Shown here one piece after another: positions 24,721 through 39,200 of a stretch of 64,000 bases of DNA. A program made the translations under genes and the position numbers. The stretch is from Pardosa pseudoannulata (lineage: Eukaryota > Arthropoda > Arachnida > Araneae > Lycosidae). The first letter of the stretch is position 1. Every line of letters starts with the position of its first letter. Where the stretch lies: positions 109,819,691-109,883,690 of the forward strand of contig CM063502.1 of the NCBI GenBank assembly GCA_032207245.1. Direction: 5' to 3'. A model generated the notes under the pieces. It was not told the origin of the DNA. It made no database searches and was given only the letters and a program-made list of their open reading frames with translations.

Positions 24721-25435
24721 TATATAAAAAAATAAATTACAGTACGGAAAATGATTATCTACAATTTAAGTGTAGTGTTAATTACTTTTCTGTCTGCTTT
24801 AATTATACACATAATGGTAGCTTAATTTCAATATAGATAACATAGATACGCGAGGACATTTTTTTTTCTTTCATTAAAAGAATCTGATGGAGTTAAAATA
24901 GAGCTCACATTTGAGAAAATGTTCATTTTCAGCCCCACACGGGGCCTTTCTGTTTCGTCACAAAATCTAATGTTGCTTATTTCATGTGGAATGAAGGCAT
25001 GCAGATAGCGCCATTATAAATGGTGGTGAAGCTATCACAAACTAAAGAGTTGCAAGTGATTATTTGGGTGATTATGGATATTCTTAAAATATTTCAACCC
25101 GAATTGTCTACTATAAAACGTAAAGTTGATTCAGAGAGTTGAAGTCTTATAAAAGAATGTAAATTTTAGATAAATTATAATATTTACACGCTTTCCCCCC
25201 CCCTCCGAAAACAATTTGCCTATTCTTTCCCTACGCAGTATCGCATAAACGGTGATAAAACTTTTCCGTCTAATGAAAAGGGTATTACTTATTTTACCCT
25301 GAGAGACAAAATGTACATAATTGATATCGTCTCCCTATAAGTAATCGGAACAATTCTTTAGTTCCTTTTTCTTTTACTGCACTTTTCTCTGGTTCAGAAA
25401 ATACAACAAAGTCTTCACAGGACCGTAAGAAAGGC

Positions 25436-25476
25436 GTGGCAAAGGTGGCAAAGGTGGCAAGTGGCAAAGGTGGCAT
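25436..25476 (+). repeat. GGCAAAGGT-type short tandem repeat
   Basis: About four to five copies of a 9 bp unit related to GTGGCAAAG with small length changes, in an otherwise unremarkable stretch. Confidence 0.85.
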
Positions 25477-25559
25477 TTGCGCATCAGTCATAGGAGCCCT
25501 TACCGTGAGGAAAATGGGTTCCGAAAGAGGACGATTCGCCCAGAGTAGACATAAGGAAA

Positions 25560-26070
25560 AGTTGAAAAAAAATTTTTATTATAAAATCCAATATATTTAA
25601 AAATTAATTTTTTATGCATTTTCATTTTTTTAAATGGTCCTAGAGACTAAATTTGTTATAGATTCTTACAACATGTTTACCTAACACTCCTAATATGCCT
25701 TAATATGCTCCGAGTTTTAAATTTTGAATTTATTAAGTTATTAAAAGGAAATTTTTATTTAGAAATTCGACAATTATTTATGAAATTCCTTACAATAAAA
25801 ATCCCTTTAAAAATAAACTCAGTTTATGAAAATAATACCCTCAGAGTGTTCAAAAATATTTTAAAATATTAATAATGTAAAAATAGAAGAAAAAATTAAA
25901 AATTAATATACTAGTAACACTTTAAGAATTAACAAAATATTTGAGTTCATTCTGAATACATGATATAGAAAAAAAAATAACTGTTTACATATTTTCTCAC
26001 TATGCATGGCAGTAGGGACTCAGACTAGAGTTTTGCCTTGGGCGCTAAAGCACTTAGTTACGACCCTGAG
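25560..26070 (-). mobile_element. hAT-like repeat, copy inverted relative to 29093-29560
   Basis: Read on the minus strand from 26070 it starts CAGGGTCGTAACTAAGTGC, TTTAGCGCCCAAGGCAAAAC. The sequence at 29093 starts CAGAACCGTAACTAGGTCC, TTTAGTGCCCGTGGCAAAAA. The alignment continues inward (a TATATCAT...GAACTTA block and a CTAATATGCCTTAATATG block with its counterpart). This defines one family and one terminus; opposite ends were not located. Confidence 0.6.
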
Positions 26071-26214
26071 ACTTCAGGGCCATTACAATAAAAAGTCAGA
26101 GAGAAAATACAGAAAAAATTTGAATATGTTTACTTTTAGTACAGACCCCAATGTAAATTTTACGTTTATAGATGAAAAGTATTTTTTACCGACAAAGATT
26201 GATTTATTCTAATT

Positions 26215-27300
26215 TCAGGGTCAAGTTAGTTCTCGATACCTCATTATTTATATCTAGGTGAAAAAAAACAGAATCAAAAATAAATTATTCCATTTTATTT
26301 GTCACTCTATATTGTTTCTTTTTTTACGTGTATGTGCGTATACCTGTTTCAATCCTAGTAAATTATCAGAACTGTTAGAAGTGTATTGGACAATTATACT
26401 AATTGATCTTATTTTCAGGATCAGATTAGTTCTAGATACCTCATTATTTATATCTAGGTGACAAAAAAGAACAGAATCAAAAATAAATTATTCCTTTTAT
26501 TTGTCACTCTATATTGTTTCTTTTTTTTACGCGTATGTGCGTATACCTGCTTCAATCCTAGTAAATTATCAGAATTGTTAGAAGTGTATTGGACAATTAT
26601 ACTAATTGATCTACTATACTAATTGATATATTAATTATACTAATTTTCAGGATCAGCTTAGTTCTAGATACCTCATTATTTATATATCGGTGAAAAAAAA
26701 TAGAATCAAAAATAAATTATTCCTTTTTATTTGTCACTCTGTATTGTTTCCTTTTTTTACGTATATGTGCGTATACCTGTATCAATAATTCCTAGTAAAT
26801 TATCAGAACTGTTAGAAGTGTATTAGACAATTATACTAATTGATCTTATTTTCAGAATCAGCTTAGTTCTAGATACCTCATTATTTATATCTAGGTGAAA
26901 AAAAAAAAAAACAGAATCGAAAATAAATTATTCCTTTTTATTTGTCACTCTATATTTTTTACGTGTATGTGCGTATACCTGTTTCAATCCTAGTAAATTA
27001 TCAGAACTGTTAGAAATTTATTGGACAATTATACTAACTGATCTTATTTTTTTTTCAGGATCAGCTTAGTTCTAGATACCTCATTATTTATATCTAGGTA
27101 AAAATAAAATAAAAATAAATAAATAAATAAAATTTTAAAAAAGATAAACACAGAATAAAAATAAAATATTACTTTTTATTTATCACTCTATATTATTTCT
27201 TTTTTTACGTGTATGTGCGTATACTTGTTTCAGTGATTCCTAGTAAATTATCAGAACTGTTAGAAGTGTACTGGACAATTATACTAATTGATCTTATTTT
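26215..27300. repeat. ~200-250 bp tandem array, five copies
   Basis: TCCTAGTAAATTATCAGAA recurs near 26353, 26555, 26790, 26988 and 27238, and AGTTCTAGATACCTCATTAT (one base different in the first copy) occurs in each unit. Interval differences (202, 235, 198, 250) come from variable A runs, small duplications and an AAATA-rich insertion in the last unit. Confidence 0.9.
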
Positions 27301-27725
27301 TTATTTCGATTGGTATCTGTAAAAAAGTTTATTTATATTCTATAAAAATTCGTAAAATAAAAAATAAATAATGTATATAAAATTAAAAAATATTAATCGA
27401 AGAAAAAAATAAGTTGACAGATGATAAATTTATCTCTCATCATGAGAAGTTGGTCATGAGGTATTTCCCTAGCAAAAATGGACACAAAACAAATTGATTA
27501 CTGTTTAGACAAATCAGCAATGGTAATTATTTTTATTTCGATTGGTATCGTAAAAAAATTATAAAATTTTGAAATAAGGCTCTGTCAAAATATCATTATT
27601 TAAATAATTTGGAATGAACTTTCTTGTATATCTGCCAAAAAATTAAAATGATTTAAAGTAACGCATGAAAAACGGTTCAAACAATGATAAATTTATCTCT
27701 CATCATGAAAGCAATTGGTCATGAT
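27298..27725. repeat. Degenerate ~240-260 bp duplication
   Basis: TTTTATTTCGATTGGTATC occurs at 27299 and 27532, and GATAAATTTATCTCTCATCATGA occurs at ~27423 and 27686. The GATAAATTTATC part is itself palindromic. Just two diverged units. Confidence 0.65.
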
Positions 27726-27729
27726 TTTC

Positions 27730-29090
27730 GTAATTACTATGCAAGGAGGGTTGTTATAGGTGCTGTAACATGAATTGTTGTTAAAATTTAAGCTTGTTTT
27801 GGTTATGTATTGTAATTTTGATTTATACGTGATTAAAACGTCTAAGTGGGGAGCGTACAATATACTTCTGTTTGAATAAGAAGAATCGGTTACTGGCAAA
27901 GCTATTCTACTACATTCAGTAAACAGGCTTTATCTTTTTAAAGTACCATTGTATAGGAGCATGGATTAATACTTCATGAGAAGGTCTGATTAGAATAAGT
28001 AAATGATTTCTATAAATAAAAATAGGCTTAAATTATAATACTTAAATCAACTATACAACACGAACTGTATATGCCAGTTATCTGTGTAAATAAAACAGTG
28101 ATTTTTAAAATATAAAAAAAAGAATCTTATGTGATCATTTAAGATCTTTTTAGGTTGTATTTTGTTTGTAACGTTTAATACGTTTTGTTAACGTATACCG
28201 ATTATACTAAAACGTTTGAACAGGTACGAAATATATATTCAAACACGCGAAATGGTACTAAAGCTATTCATTATAACAGGTCTTTAATACGGTAAATTCA
28301 AAAGATGGAAACTTTAACAGATGGTAGTTCAATACAAATATATAAAGCATTCATAATTAAATAAACAAAAAAATCACTTCGTTATAAATAAAATCATGAT
28401 ATAAACAACAACAAACTAATGCCAAAAAAAAAAAAATAAGTGAAGATAAATTTTTAAAATTATTAAAAAACAATATAAGTACTAACGATTAAATCATAGG
28501 AGTTTGTTTTATTTAAAAGTACTTATTACTAGATTCACGAGATGTACTAATAAGAACGATCTAAATCATCTGTCATACTTCTGAAAAAATTCTTTAAGGT
28601 TCATTAACACTATTCATTCGAAAAATATAAAAATATGGAATAATAAAAATACAATTTAACAAAATACAAAAAAATAAATACTGTATAAATAAATTTTTAT
28701 AAAACAAAAGAATATCTTTCTTATCATACTGATATAGACAGTTTCATTAAAATACAACAAGAAGCACCATAAGATTTCTTTCATTAATTTCATATATATG
28801 CTTTCCGTCATCTACAATATTCCAATCTAATCAGAAAAACCTATTATGCTTTCTTTTCAAAAGTTGCCACACCACAAAAGAAAAACTATCATAAAGCTAA
28901 TGACAAACGATAATATTTTTAAAACAAATATTAAAACCATTGATATGCTCAACAATCAAGGTAAAACTAATGAAACGAGAAGAAAACGAAAGAATAATGC
29001 ATTCCTTGGGAAAGCAGTTTTAATACATAACTTACAATAACTGCTCAAAAAAGAACCACCAATAGTAGCTTAATAAGAACAGAAGCGAAA
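27730..29090. other. Sequence without recognised features
   Basis: AT-rich sequence lacking coding frames of note, terminal repeats or tandem structure. Confidence 0.5.
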
Positions 29091-29092
29091 GA

Positions 29093-29560
29093 GCAGAACC
29101 GTAACTAGGTCCTTTAGTGCCCGTGGCAAAAAACTAGCTTGCTCCCCTGCTACCAAATATAGTGTGAAAATGTACAAATATGTACTCTTTCTATATCATA
29201 TATTCAAAATGAACTTACAAAATAAAACTTTAACAACTTTTATATTAAAAGAAATGGCATATATAACATTTTTCTAGATTTAGCGTCTGTGAATAAATCA
29301 ATGATTTTTTTTTCGCAATTCCAGCTATTTGTTGAGTTTTTTTCTCAATTTCAAACAAATACCTCCACCTTTAAAATTAACTTTAAAATTTAAAACAAGT
29401 ACTTAGATCTATATTAAGGTATATTAGGAGAGTTTTATTAACATTTTGTCAGAATCTATAACAAACAAGTTAAGTCACTAGGAGAATTTTAGGAAATAAG
29501 AAAGATTCATAAAAAATTAATTTTAAACACATCTGATTTTAAATTTAAAAAAAACTTTAA
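29093..29560 (+). mobile_element. hAT-like repeat, second copy
   Basis: Counterpart of 25560-26070 in opposite orientation, starting CAGAACCGTAACTAGG. A shared interior was traced for roughly 450 bp. No transposase remnant was recognised. Confidence 0.55.
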
Positions 29561-29686
29561 TATGGTTAATTTACTTATACTTCAATTTATACGCATACAA
29601 AGTTTCATAACTCTGAGTTAATATTTTAATAAAAAGTTTGGCAACGTCCACCCTCCCCTTAATTTTAAAATATGATGCAATTTTAA

Positions 29687-30020
29687 CACATTGTATGCGG
29701 GACACGTACTAGTAAGTTTTCTGACGATTGATACTTGAGCGCGGGTCATGTACTAGTACGGGTTAGTGTAACAACATGGTTTGTTTGTGGGTACAAAAAT
29801 AACAGTATATACAGGGAAAACGAAGCCGAATGTTCTTATCTACTTCATAAATTCTGGAAAAATTTAGACATATAAAAACGAGTTTTTACATCAGCCGATG
29901 CGACTGATGTAAAAGTAAATAATTTTCTATCTATTGAGATTTAACCGAATAACTAAATTTACGCCCAAAACGCCTGCTCCCGGTACAATTCCGCTGCGAA
30001 ATGTACCTGCACATAATGTG
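29687..30020. mobile_element. piggyBac-type MITE, 334 bp
   Basis: Precise TTAA duplications at 29683-29686 and 30021-30024. Ends are CACATTGTATGCGGGACA and, read inward from the right, CACATTATGTGCAGGTACA. The interior contains a hairpin ACATCAG/CTGATGT around 29890-29912. No coding remnant, so it must have been mobilised in trans. Confidence 0.75.
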
Positions 30021-30359
30021 TTAATAGCACCAGTATAATATAAATATAAAAATATATATGTGGAAATGTAATAGATAAAATTTAAGTACTAATAGAAAAT
30101 AATAGGTATATAAAATTGTTATATATTACATAAAAATACTTCCAATTGAATAAACTTATAATGTTAAAATATTAAGGTATTAATGAAAGGTAATAGATAA
30201 ATAGAACGATTATGTAAGTAACAGAAATTAAAATTGTTTTAAAGAATTATTTTAAAAGTTTCCTCTTACTTTTTTGAAAATCACACCTTACTCTACTTTG
30301 ATGGCATCAAATTATGAGAAAACTATGTAAATGAAAGGAGTATAAAACCATTTCTGATT

Positions 30360-31928
30360 ATAAAAATATTATATAAAAGTTTCTTCAAGGAAGAAAATTA
30401 TTTTAGCATTAATTTTAAATCATATTATATATATATATATAAATCTATATATATATATATATATTATAATATATATATGAGATATATATAATATAAATAT
30501 ATATAAAATATTATTTTAAAACTTAAAAATTTTAATTTTATAAACTAGGAAACAAAATTCAGTTGCCAATACATATTTTGAAAATATTTTGTTCATGAAA
30601 TGTTACAAAATAATTACTATTCAAAAACTACTTACCAACTATTTCAGTGGGGTTAGCTTTTTTCTTCAAAGGAAGAAATTTATTTATTCTAACATTAATT
30701 TTAAATCATATAAATATATATATATATATATATTTATTTAACTTAAAAATTTTAATTTTATAAACTAGGAAACAAAATTCAGTTGCCAATACATATTTTG
30801 AAAATTTTTTGTTCATGAAAGGTTACAATAATTACTATTCAAAAACTACTGACTATTTCAGTGGGATTAACTTTTCTTCAAGGAAGAAATTTATTTCTAA
30901 CATTAATTTTAAATCATATAAATATATATATATATATTATTTAACTTCAAAATTTTATAAACTAGGAAACAAAATTCAGTTGCCAATACATATTTTGAAA
31001 ATTTTTTGTTCATGAAAGGTTACAATAATTACTATTCAAAAACTACTGACTATTTCAGTGGGATTAACATTTCTTTACGGAAGAAAATTATTTTTAACAT
31101 CAATTTTAAATCATATAAATATATATATATATATATTATTTAACTTAAAAATTTTAATTTTATAAACTAGGAAACAAAATTCAGTTGCCAATACATATTT
31201 TGAAAATTTTTTGTTCATGAAAGGTTACAATAATTACTATTCAAAAACTACTTACTAACTATTTCAGTGGGGTTAGCTTTTCTTCAAGGAAGAAAAGTTA
31301 TTTCTAGCATTAATTTTAAATCATATAAATATATATATATATATTATTTAACTTAAAAATTTTAATTTTATAAACTAGGAAACAAAATTCAGTTGCCAAT
31401 ACATATTTTGAAAATTTTTTGTTCATGAAAGGTTACAATAATTACTATTCAAAAACTACTGACTATTTCAGTGGGATTAACATTTCTTTACGGAAGAAAA
31501 TTATTTTTAACATCAATTTTAAATCATATAAATATATATATATATATTATTTAACTTAAAAATTTTAATTTTATAAACTAGGAAACAAAATTTAATTACC
31601 AATACATATTTTGAAAATATTTTGTTCATGAAATGTTACAATAATTACTATTCAAAAACTACTGACTATTTCAGTGGGATTAACATTTCTTTACGGAAGA
31701 AAATTATTTTTAACATCAATTTTAAATCATATAAATATATATATATATATTATTTAACTTAAAAATTTTAATTTTATAAACTAGGAAACAAAATTCAGTT
31801 GCCAATACATATTTTGAAAATTTTTTGTTCATGAAAGGTTACAATAATTACTATTCAAAAACTACTGACTATTTCAGTGGGATTAACATTTCTTTACGGA
31901 AGAAAATTATTTTTAGCATTAATTTTAA

Positions 31929-32011
<83 letters not shown>

Positions 32012-32185
32012 TAACTTAAAAATTTTAATTTTATAAACTAGGAAACAAAATTCAGTTGCCAATACATATTTTGAAAATTTTTTGTTCATGAAAGGTTACA
32101 ATAATTACTATTCAAAAACTACTGACTATTTCAGTGGGATTAACATTTCTTTACGGAAGAAAATTATTTTTAGCATTAATTTTAA

Positions 32186-32240
<55 letters not shown>

Positions 32241-32417
32241 TAACTTAAAAATTTTAATTTTATAAACTAGGAAACAAAATTCAGTTGCCAATACATATTT
32301 TGAAAATTTTTTGTTCATGAAAGGTTACAATAATTACTATTCAAAAACTACTGACTATTTCAGTGGGATTAACATTTCTTTACGGAAGAAAATTATTTTT
32401 AACATCAATTTTAAATC

Positions 32418-32482
<65 letters not shown>
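30360..32482. repeat. ~205 bp tandem array with an embedded (TA)n, nine copies
   Basis: GTTCATGAAA landmarks lie at 30591, 30811, 31009, 31213, 31421, 31624, 31827, 32083 and 32313. Each unit contains ACTAGGAAACAAAATTC, CAATACATATTTTGAAAAT and TTTTAAATCATATA leading into (TA)n. The non-TA part is highly conserved. Unit length varies (198-256 bp) largely because the internal TA tract varies from about 8 to 36 dinucleotides. Confidence 0.95.
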
Positions 32483-32484
<2 letters not shown>

Positions 32485-32514
32485 TATTTAAATATTCTTG
32501 CTTCTCGTTAATAA

Positions 32515-32760
32515 ATAAAGCCCCACAGGTCCGAGGTTCGATCCCCGGGCTGAGCAAGGTTGACTCAGCCTTTCATCCCTTCAGTGGGTAGATGAACTGA
32601 GGACCAAGCGGGCTTGGGAACTAAACACTGGGGGTTCCGCGTAAGATTGACCACTTAACCGGAACATATGCTTCGCATCCCAGGGCCCTTGGTCACGTAA
32701 ACGGAGATTGGCACCGTAAGCCCTGGTCCCCTAGGGGCTGTTGCACCAAGGAGTTTTTTT
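32515..32760 (+). repeat. SINE-B (tRNA-derived, second type), 5' truncated
   Basis: B box GGTTCGATCCCC, then a G+C-rich body (TTGACTCAGCCTTTCATCCC, GATGAACTGAGGACCAAG, CCACTTAACCGGAACATATG, CCTAGGGGCTGTTGCACCAA) and a terminal T run. The A box is missing because the left end abuts the (TA)n of the preceding array. The CTCAGCCTTTCATCCCTTC...GGGT-GAT phrase resembles cores found in SINEs of several invertebrates (recalled, not checked). Confidence 0.65.
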
Positions 32761-32764
32761 TCTC

Positions 32765-34730
32765 GATGATAATTCAACAATATGAAATTTATCATCCCTT
32801 CTAAAATGCGACCTACTGAGTCCTACTGAGCACCTCCTTTTGCTCCCCTACGCTACAATACTACATATTTCCGATGGTTACATGGTTACATTGTCGTCAC
32901 ACTAATTCTTGGCTTGTAAATTTATGCACAGGGATTAAAAACTATACAAATTGGTAGTTAGTTATGCAATCAAATGAAAGAAATAACACCAAGAATAGAA
33001 ATCTTACATTAAACAAAATACGTCACGTTTAGCGAGAAAATTTTTAAAACAATTCACATATTTTTAAAGAATTTTTTTTAATGTAAAAATTCTATGAACT
33101 ACTTTTAAGCTTCCTCAAGAAGAGACTCTAGGCAATGATGGGTTATTAAATCATTTGTATCATACTATAAAAAGAGAAAATATTATATCCCTCTTTTAAT
33201 AATTATTTGATTTAGAAATACTAAAAACTGCCTAAAACATTGCGGGCATGTATGCGCTTTTGTGATAATAACTAGGATAATTCTGAGCATGATAGAAATG
33301 GATTTAATGATACAAATGTATTAATAAAAGCTTCTAAAATTGTAACAATGTCTGCTGAAACCAGAAAATAATGTTTGGTAAAAACATTCAAATGCTTTTA
33401 AGATATCATGCCTGTGTATTCAAATTCAAAATTAATAAGACATTCCTCTCACTGTTTATTCATATACTAAAATTGACCTTTTCTAATAAGAAAAATAATA
33501 ATTAATATTTAGAATAGATGATAATCAATATTTATATATATTGATAATATTTAGATAATAACTATTATTTAGATAAGAATTAATTTTCGAATAAGAAAGA
33601 TCCTACTCATTCCATTTAACAAAAACATTTCATTATTTACAAAAAAGTTTCCATTATTAACAAAAAAATTCCGTTTATTTTGTTAGATTAAAAAATAAAT
33701 GGAATAAACTAAATGTAAGTTGATTATCGTACTCTGTTGTATCAGTAAGATGTTGAGACTAGCGGAAGATTAATAGCAGCTTATATTCATTTATCTTTAA
33801 TCGAGCCTAACTAGATGCCTTATTTTGAAAAAATAATTTCCCAATTAAACGCGAAAGAAACTAATTTTTTTCTTTTCTAATATTTTTTTAAATAAAGCTG
33901 TTTAATTTGGTCCGAAAATAAATTAAGTTTAGAATTAAATACTTTTATCTTCCAAGCACTAGAATAATAACATATATGTGTATTCGACATTCAGAGTAAC
34001 TATAAATGTCTTTTAAATTCATAAACAAATAAACTTAACAATGATTGATAGCACTGATTTATATCTGCTAACCCTAGATATGAATCTAAACCTAACAATC
34101 GATGAACTTGCTTCTCTTTAACCCTTTTAAAGTGTCTTTGTTTTAATGCAAGACAAATAACAGTAAATTTGGAATTTAAAAATTGATGTTTATGTGATTA
34201 GGTACTTGGAAGTCTATTTCAAAGAGTTCATGATCATGAAAAAGACAAACTGCATCAAGAAGGAATATGCAAAATGTTTTTATTTACTAAGCATTTAATA
34301 GATCAACACTCTACCTATACAGTATTTAATAACCAGAATAACATTTAACGGTTTCCTTTGAAATATTTAATGTATTTTCATCCGCTTTGTATGGGGTTCC
34401 TTACCACAAAATATATATCTCCTCACTCTCATCTAAACTTCATGACCTCTGTGAGACTTTTAATTTAAGTGAAACAAAATAAAATCGTGAAATACTTTTT
34501 CAGCAAACTTTTATCTCCAGTGACGCCTCATGTATCTGACCCTGATATGTGACTTCAAATATGATTTAATCCTTAAAGGCTTAGAACATTTTTTATAGTA
34601 CTTCCCCATACGACGACAGAAAATTAAGTAAAATTTTAAAACGTGTGTGTGTGTGTTTAATATTTGTCTCTTTACAACTAATAATTATTTAAAACATCAT
34701 TTAAAATAAAGTAAAATGTTTATATAAAAT
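32765..34730. other. Sequence without recognised features
   Basis: Long AT-rich stretch with only short random frames. No repeat relationship to the rest of the window was noticed. Confidence 0.5.
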
Positions 34731-34732
34731 GA

Positions 34733-34896
34733 TTTGGAGCGCTATGGTCTATTCTTTTGCTGCACAAGAGCCGATGAGATTGGAACCTACTGCTTAAAGC
34801 CGATTCCTAACGGCTACGAACATACCAGCAGTGAGATTCAAACCCATGAACTCCGTTACCGCAGAACAGCAGCCTACCCATTCGGCCATCATTGGG
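34733..34896 (-). repeat. SINE-A copy
   Basis: Minus-strand copy: head ATGGCCGAATGGGTAGG, B-box region GGTTTGAATCTC, AATCGGCTTTAAGCAGTAGG and the tail GACCATAGCGCTCC. Confidence 0.85.
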
Positions 34897-34955
34897 AGTT
34901 ACTACAAATATAGAATTTCCCATTTAAATTCACTATATATTTTGCTTATTTTTTA

Positions 34956-34964
<9 letters not shown>

Positions 34965-35008
<44 letters not shown>
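34965..35008 (+). repeat. (GT)n microsatellite
   Basis: About 20 GT units following a short TA run. Confidence 0.95.
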
Positions 35009-35012
<4 letters not shown>

Positions 35013-35219
35013 ATAAGACGGATATTGTAAGGAAAATTCTCAGGGGTTTTCAAAACTTAAATCAAGGACTAAAAATTCGCTCTTCCTTTTGCATTCTCTT
35101 TTTTAGCCCCTAACCTAAATTGACCACTGGGGCTACAGTTTACGTTAGTTATTGGTTAAAAAGTGAAATGCAAAATTATGGCCATGACTGCAACCACCCA
35201 TCGAGAAGTCCGTCTCATT

Positions 35220-35349
<130 letters not shown>

Positions 35350-35699
35350 TTAGATCTCCCTCAGTCATTCAAGCTTCCAATAAGATACCTCAAATTTAAT
35401 CTAGTAGAAACATAATGAACAATTTATTTTTTCTACACAATCTAAAATGCTATTCTAATTATACCTGTTCACAAAAGGATTTTTTTTTTGTTTGATTCTC
35501 GTATACTAAGAAAGATATAAGATTAAGATAAGAAGTGATCTGCCAACTCTGAGAAACCTCTCGAAGTTTCATGTGTAAAGACTTACACAATTTCAATTAT
35601 AGGACAGGAGAATAGACATCTTTAATTTTATATAATTATATAATGAATGAGTCAAGAAGGGAGGTTTCATTCCATCGGATGTTTCATACCAGAGTTACC

Positions 35700-35780
35700 T
35701 TTCAAGACTCCTTTCTCTAAGTCATTAGCTCTCGTATTGCAAAAAGTAGTCCTTAGCACTCCAAAACCAAAACCAAAAAC
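35700..35780 (+). repeat. SINE-A fragment (tail only)
   Basis: TTAGCTCTCGTATTGCAAAA, AGTAGTCCTTAGCACTCC and an AAAACC-rich tail. The tRNA head is absent or too diverged to see. Confidence 0.7.
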
Positions 35781-35811
35781 ATTTCTCTAAGGATTCAGAA
35801 AGCACTATTAC

Positions 35812-35938
<127 letters not shown>

Positions 35939-36284
35939 TTTGAAAATTTTTCGAAAATAATTTGAATAATGCAAAATTTTGATTATTTAAATTACTTTTT
36001 TAATTCAATGCTACAATCACAGATGGTTATATTTTTTAAATGTAATTTCGATTTCGTATTTAACATAAATATTAAGAATACCAATCGGAAGGGCTAATGT
36101 TTTTTAATAACAGATAGTTGTCTTAAATTTAATCTCTTTTAAATAATATTTTCATGTAAACGGCATCTTCATAATGTGTCCTATGTGCAACCCCCTTCAC
36201 GTGAAAGTTTAGCTGATTGTGAGAGCTACAGCCTTTGTGTGTTATAAAAGGATTAATCAGACCAGCACCTTTCCTTAAACCTGG

Positions 36285-39200
36285 TTCATAACCGTTGGGA
36301 ACATCTATGACTGCAAAAGGATTCGAAACAATGGACTCCAGGACCAAAAGGTGGTACATTATCTATCAGCCAATAAAAATAGGCGCACTTAAATCTAAAC
36401 TGTGAACAAGACACGCCCATGACAGGAATAGGATTTGAAACCATGGAGTCCAATATCAAAAAGAAATGCACTATCTATCAACCAATAAAAATATGCGTAC
36501 TGAAATCTAAAATATGAACAAGATACATATGTGGCTGTAATGGGATTCGTAACTACGGTCTTCGAAATCCAGAGGGTGAGCACTATCAAGCAAAAAACAA
36601 AAATATATGTACTGAATTATTAAGAATGGATAAAAAAATATCCATGACAGCAATGAGATTCAAAACATTGGACTTCAGTATTAAAAGGTAGCGTAATATT
36701 TAACAGCCAATAAAAATATGCCTACTGAAATCTAAAATATGAATAAGATACACTTATTGCAGTAATGGAAATCGAAACTACGGTCTTCAAAATCAAAAGG
36801 GTACGCACTATCAACCAAAAAACAAAAATGAATTATTAAGAATGAATAAAAAATATCCATGACAGCAATGAAATTCAAAACATTGGACTTCAGCATTAAA
36901 AGGTAGCGTAATATCTAACAGCCAATAAAAATATGCCTACTGAAATCTAAAATATGAACAAGATACATATGTGGCTGTAATGGGATTCGTAACTACGGTC
37001 TTCGAAATCCAGAGGGTGAGCACTATCAAGCAAAAAACAAAAATATATGTACTGAATTATTAAGAATGGATAAAAAAATATCCATGACAGCAATGAGATT
37101 CAAAACATTGGACTTCAGTATTAAAAGATAGCGTAATATCTAACAGCCAATAAAAAAATATGCCTACTGAAATCTAAAATATGAATAAGATACACTTATT
37201 GCAGTAATGGAAATCGAAACTACGGTCTTCAAAATCAAAAGGGTACGCACTATCAACCAAAAAACAAAAATGAATTATTAAGAATGAATAAAAAATATCC
37301 ATGACAGCAATGAAATTCAAAACATTGGACTTCAGCATTAAAAGGTAGCGTAATATCTAACAGCCAATAAAAATATGCCTACTGAAATCTAAAATATGAA
37401 TAAAATACATATGTGGCAGTAATGGGATTCGTAACTACGGTCTTCGAAATCCAGAGGGTGAGCACTATCAAGCAAAAAACAAAAATATATGTACTGAATT
37501 ATTAAGAATGGATAAAAAAATATCCATGACAGCAATGAGATTCAAAACATTGGACTTCAGTATTAAAAGGTAGCGTAATATTTAACAGCCAATAAAAATA
37601 TGCCTACTGAAATCTAAAATATGAATAAGATACACTTATTGCAGTAATGGAAATCGAAACTACGGTCTTCGAAATCAAAAGGGTACACACTATCAACCAA
37701 AAAACAAAAATGAATTATTAAGAATGAATAAAAAATATACATGACAACAATGAAACACGAAACAGTGGACTTCAATATTAAAAGGCAAGCGTAATATCTA
37801 TCAACCAATAAAAATATGCGTACTGAAATCTAAAATATGAACAAGATACATATGTGGCTGTAATGGGATTCGTAACTACGGTCTTCGAAATCCAGAGGGT
37901 GAGCACTATCAAGCAAAAAACAAAAATATATGTACTGAATTATTAAGAATGGATAAAAAAATATCCATGACAGCAATGAGATTCAAAACATTGGACTTCA
38001 GTATTAAAAGGTAGCGTAATATTTAACAGCCAATAAAAATATGCCTACTGAAATCTAAAATATGAATAAGATACACTTATTGCAGTAATGGAAATCGAAA
38101 CTACGGTCTTCAAAATCAAAAGGGTACGCACTATCAACCAAAAAACAAAAATGAATTATTAAGAATGAATAAAAAATATCCATGACAGCAATGAAATTCA
38201 AAACATTGGACTTCAGCATTAAAAGGTAGCGTAATATCTAACAGCCAATAAAAATATGCCTACTGAAATCTAAAATATGAACAAGATACATATGTGGCTG
38301 TAATGGGATTCGTAACTACGGTCTTCGAAATCCAGAGGGTGAGCACTATCAAGCAAAAAACAAAAATATATGTACTGAATTATTAAGAATGGATAAAAAA
38401 ATATCCATGACAGCAATGAGATTCAAAACATTGGACTTCAGTATTAAAAGGTAGCGTAATATTTAACAGCCAATAAAAATATGCCTACTGAAATCTAAAA
38501 TATGAATAAGATACACTTATTGCAGTAATGGAAATCGAAACTACGGTCTTCAAAATCAAAAGGGTACGCACTATCAACCAAAAAACAAAAATGAATTATT
38601 AAGAATGAATAAAAAATATCCATGACAGCAATGAAATTCAAAACATTGGACTTCAGCATTAAAAGGTAGCGTAATATCTAACAGCCAATAAAAATATGCC
38701 TACTGAAATCTAAAATATGAACAAGATACATATGTGGCAGTAATGGGATTCGTAACTACGGTCTTCGAAATCCAGAGGGTGAGCACTATCAAGCAAAAAA
38801 CAAAAATATATGTACTGAATTATTAAGAATGAATAAAAAATATCCATGACAGCAATGAAATTCAAAACATTGGACTTCAGCATTAAAAGGTAGCGTAATA
38901 TCTAACAGCCAATAAAAATATGCCTACTGAAATCTAAAATATGAATAAAATACACTTATTGCAGTAGTGGAAATCAAAACTACAGTCTTCGAAATCAAAA
39001 AGATAAGCACTATCAACCAAAAAACAAAAATATATGTACTGAATTATTAAGAATGGGTAAAAAAATATACATGACAACAATGAAATTCGAAACAGTGGAC
39101 TTCAATATTAAAAGGCAACGTAATATCGATCAGCCGATAAAAATATGAGAACTGAAATCTAAAATATGAACAAGATACACTTATTGCAGTAATGGGATTC

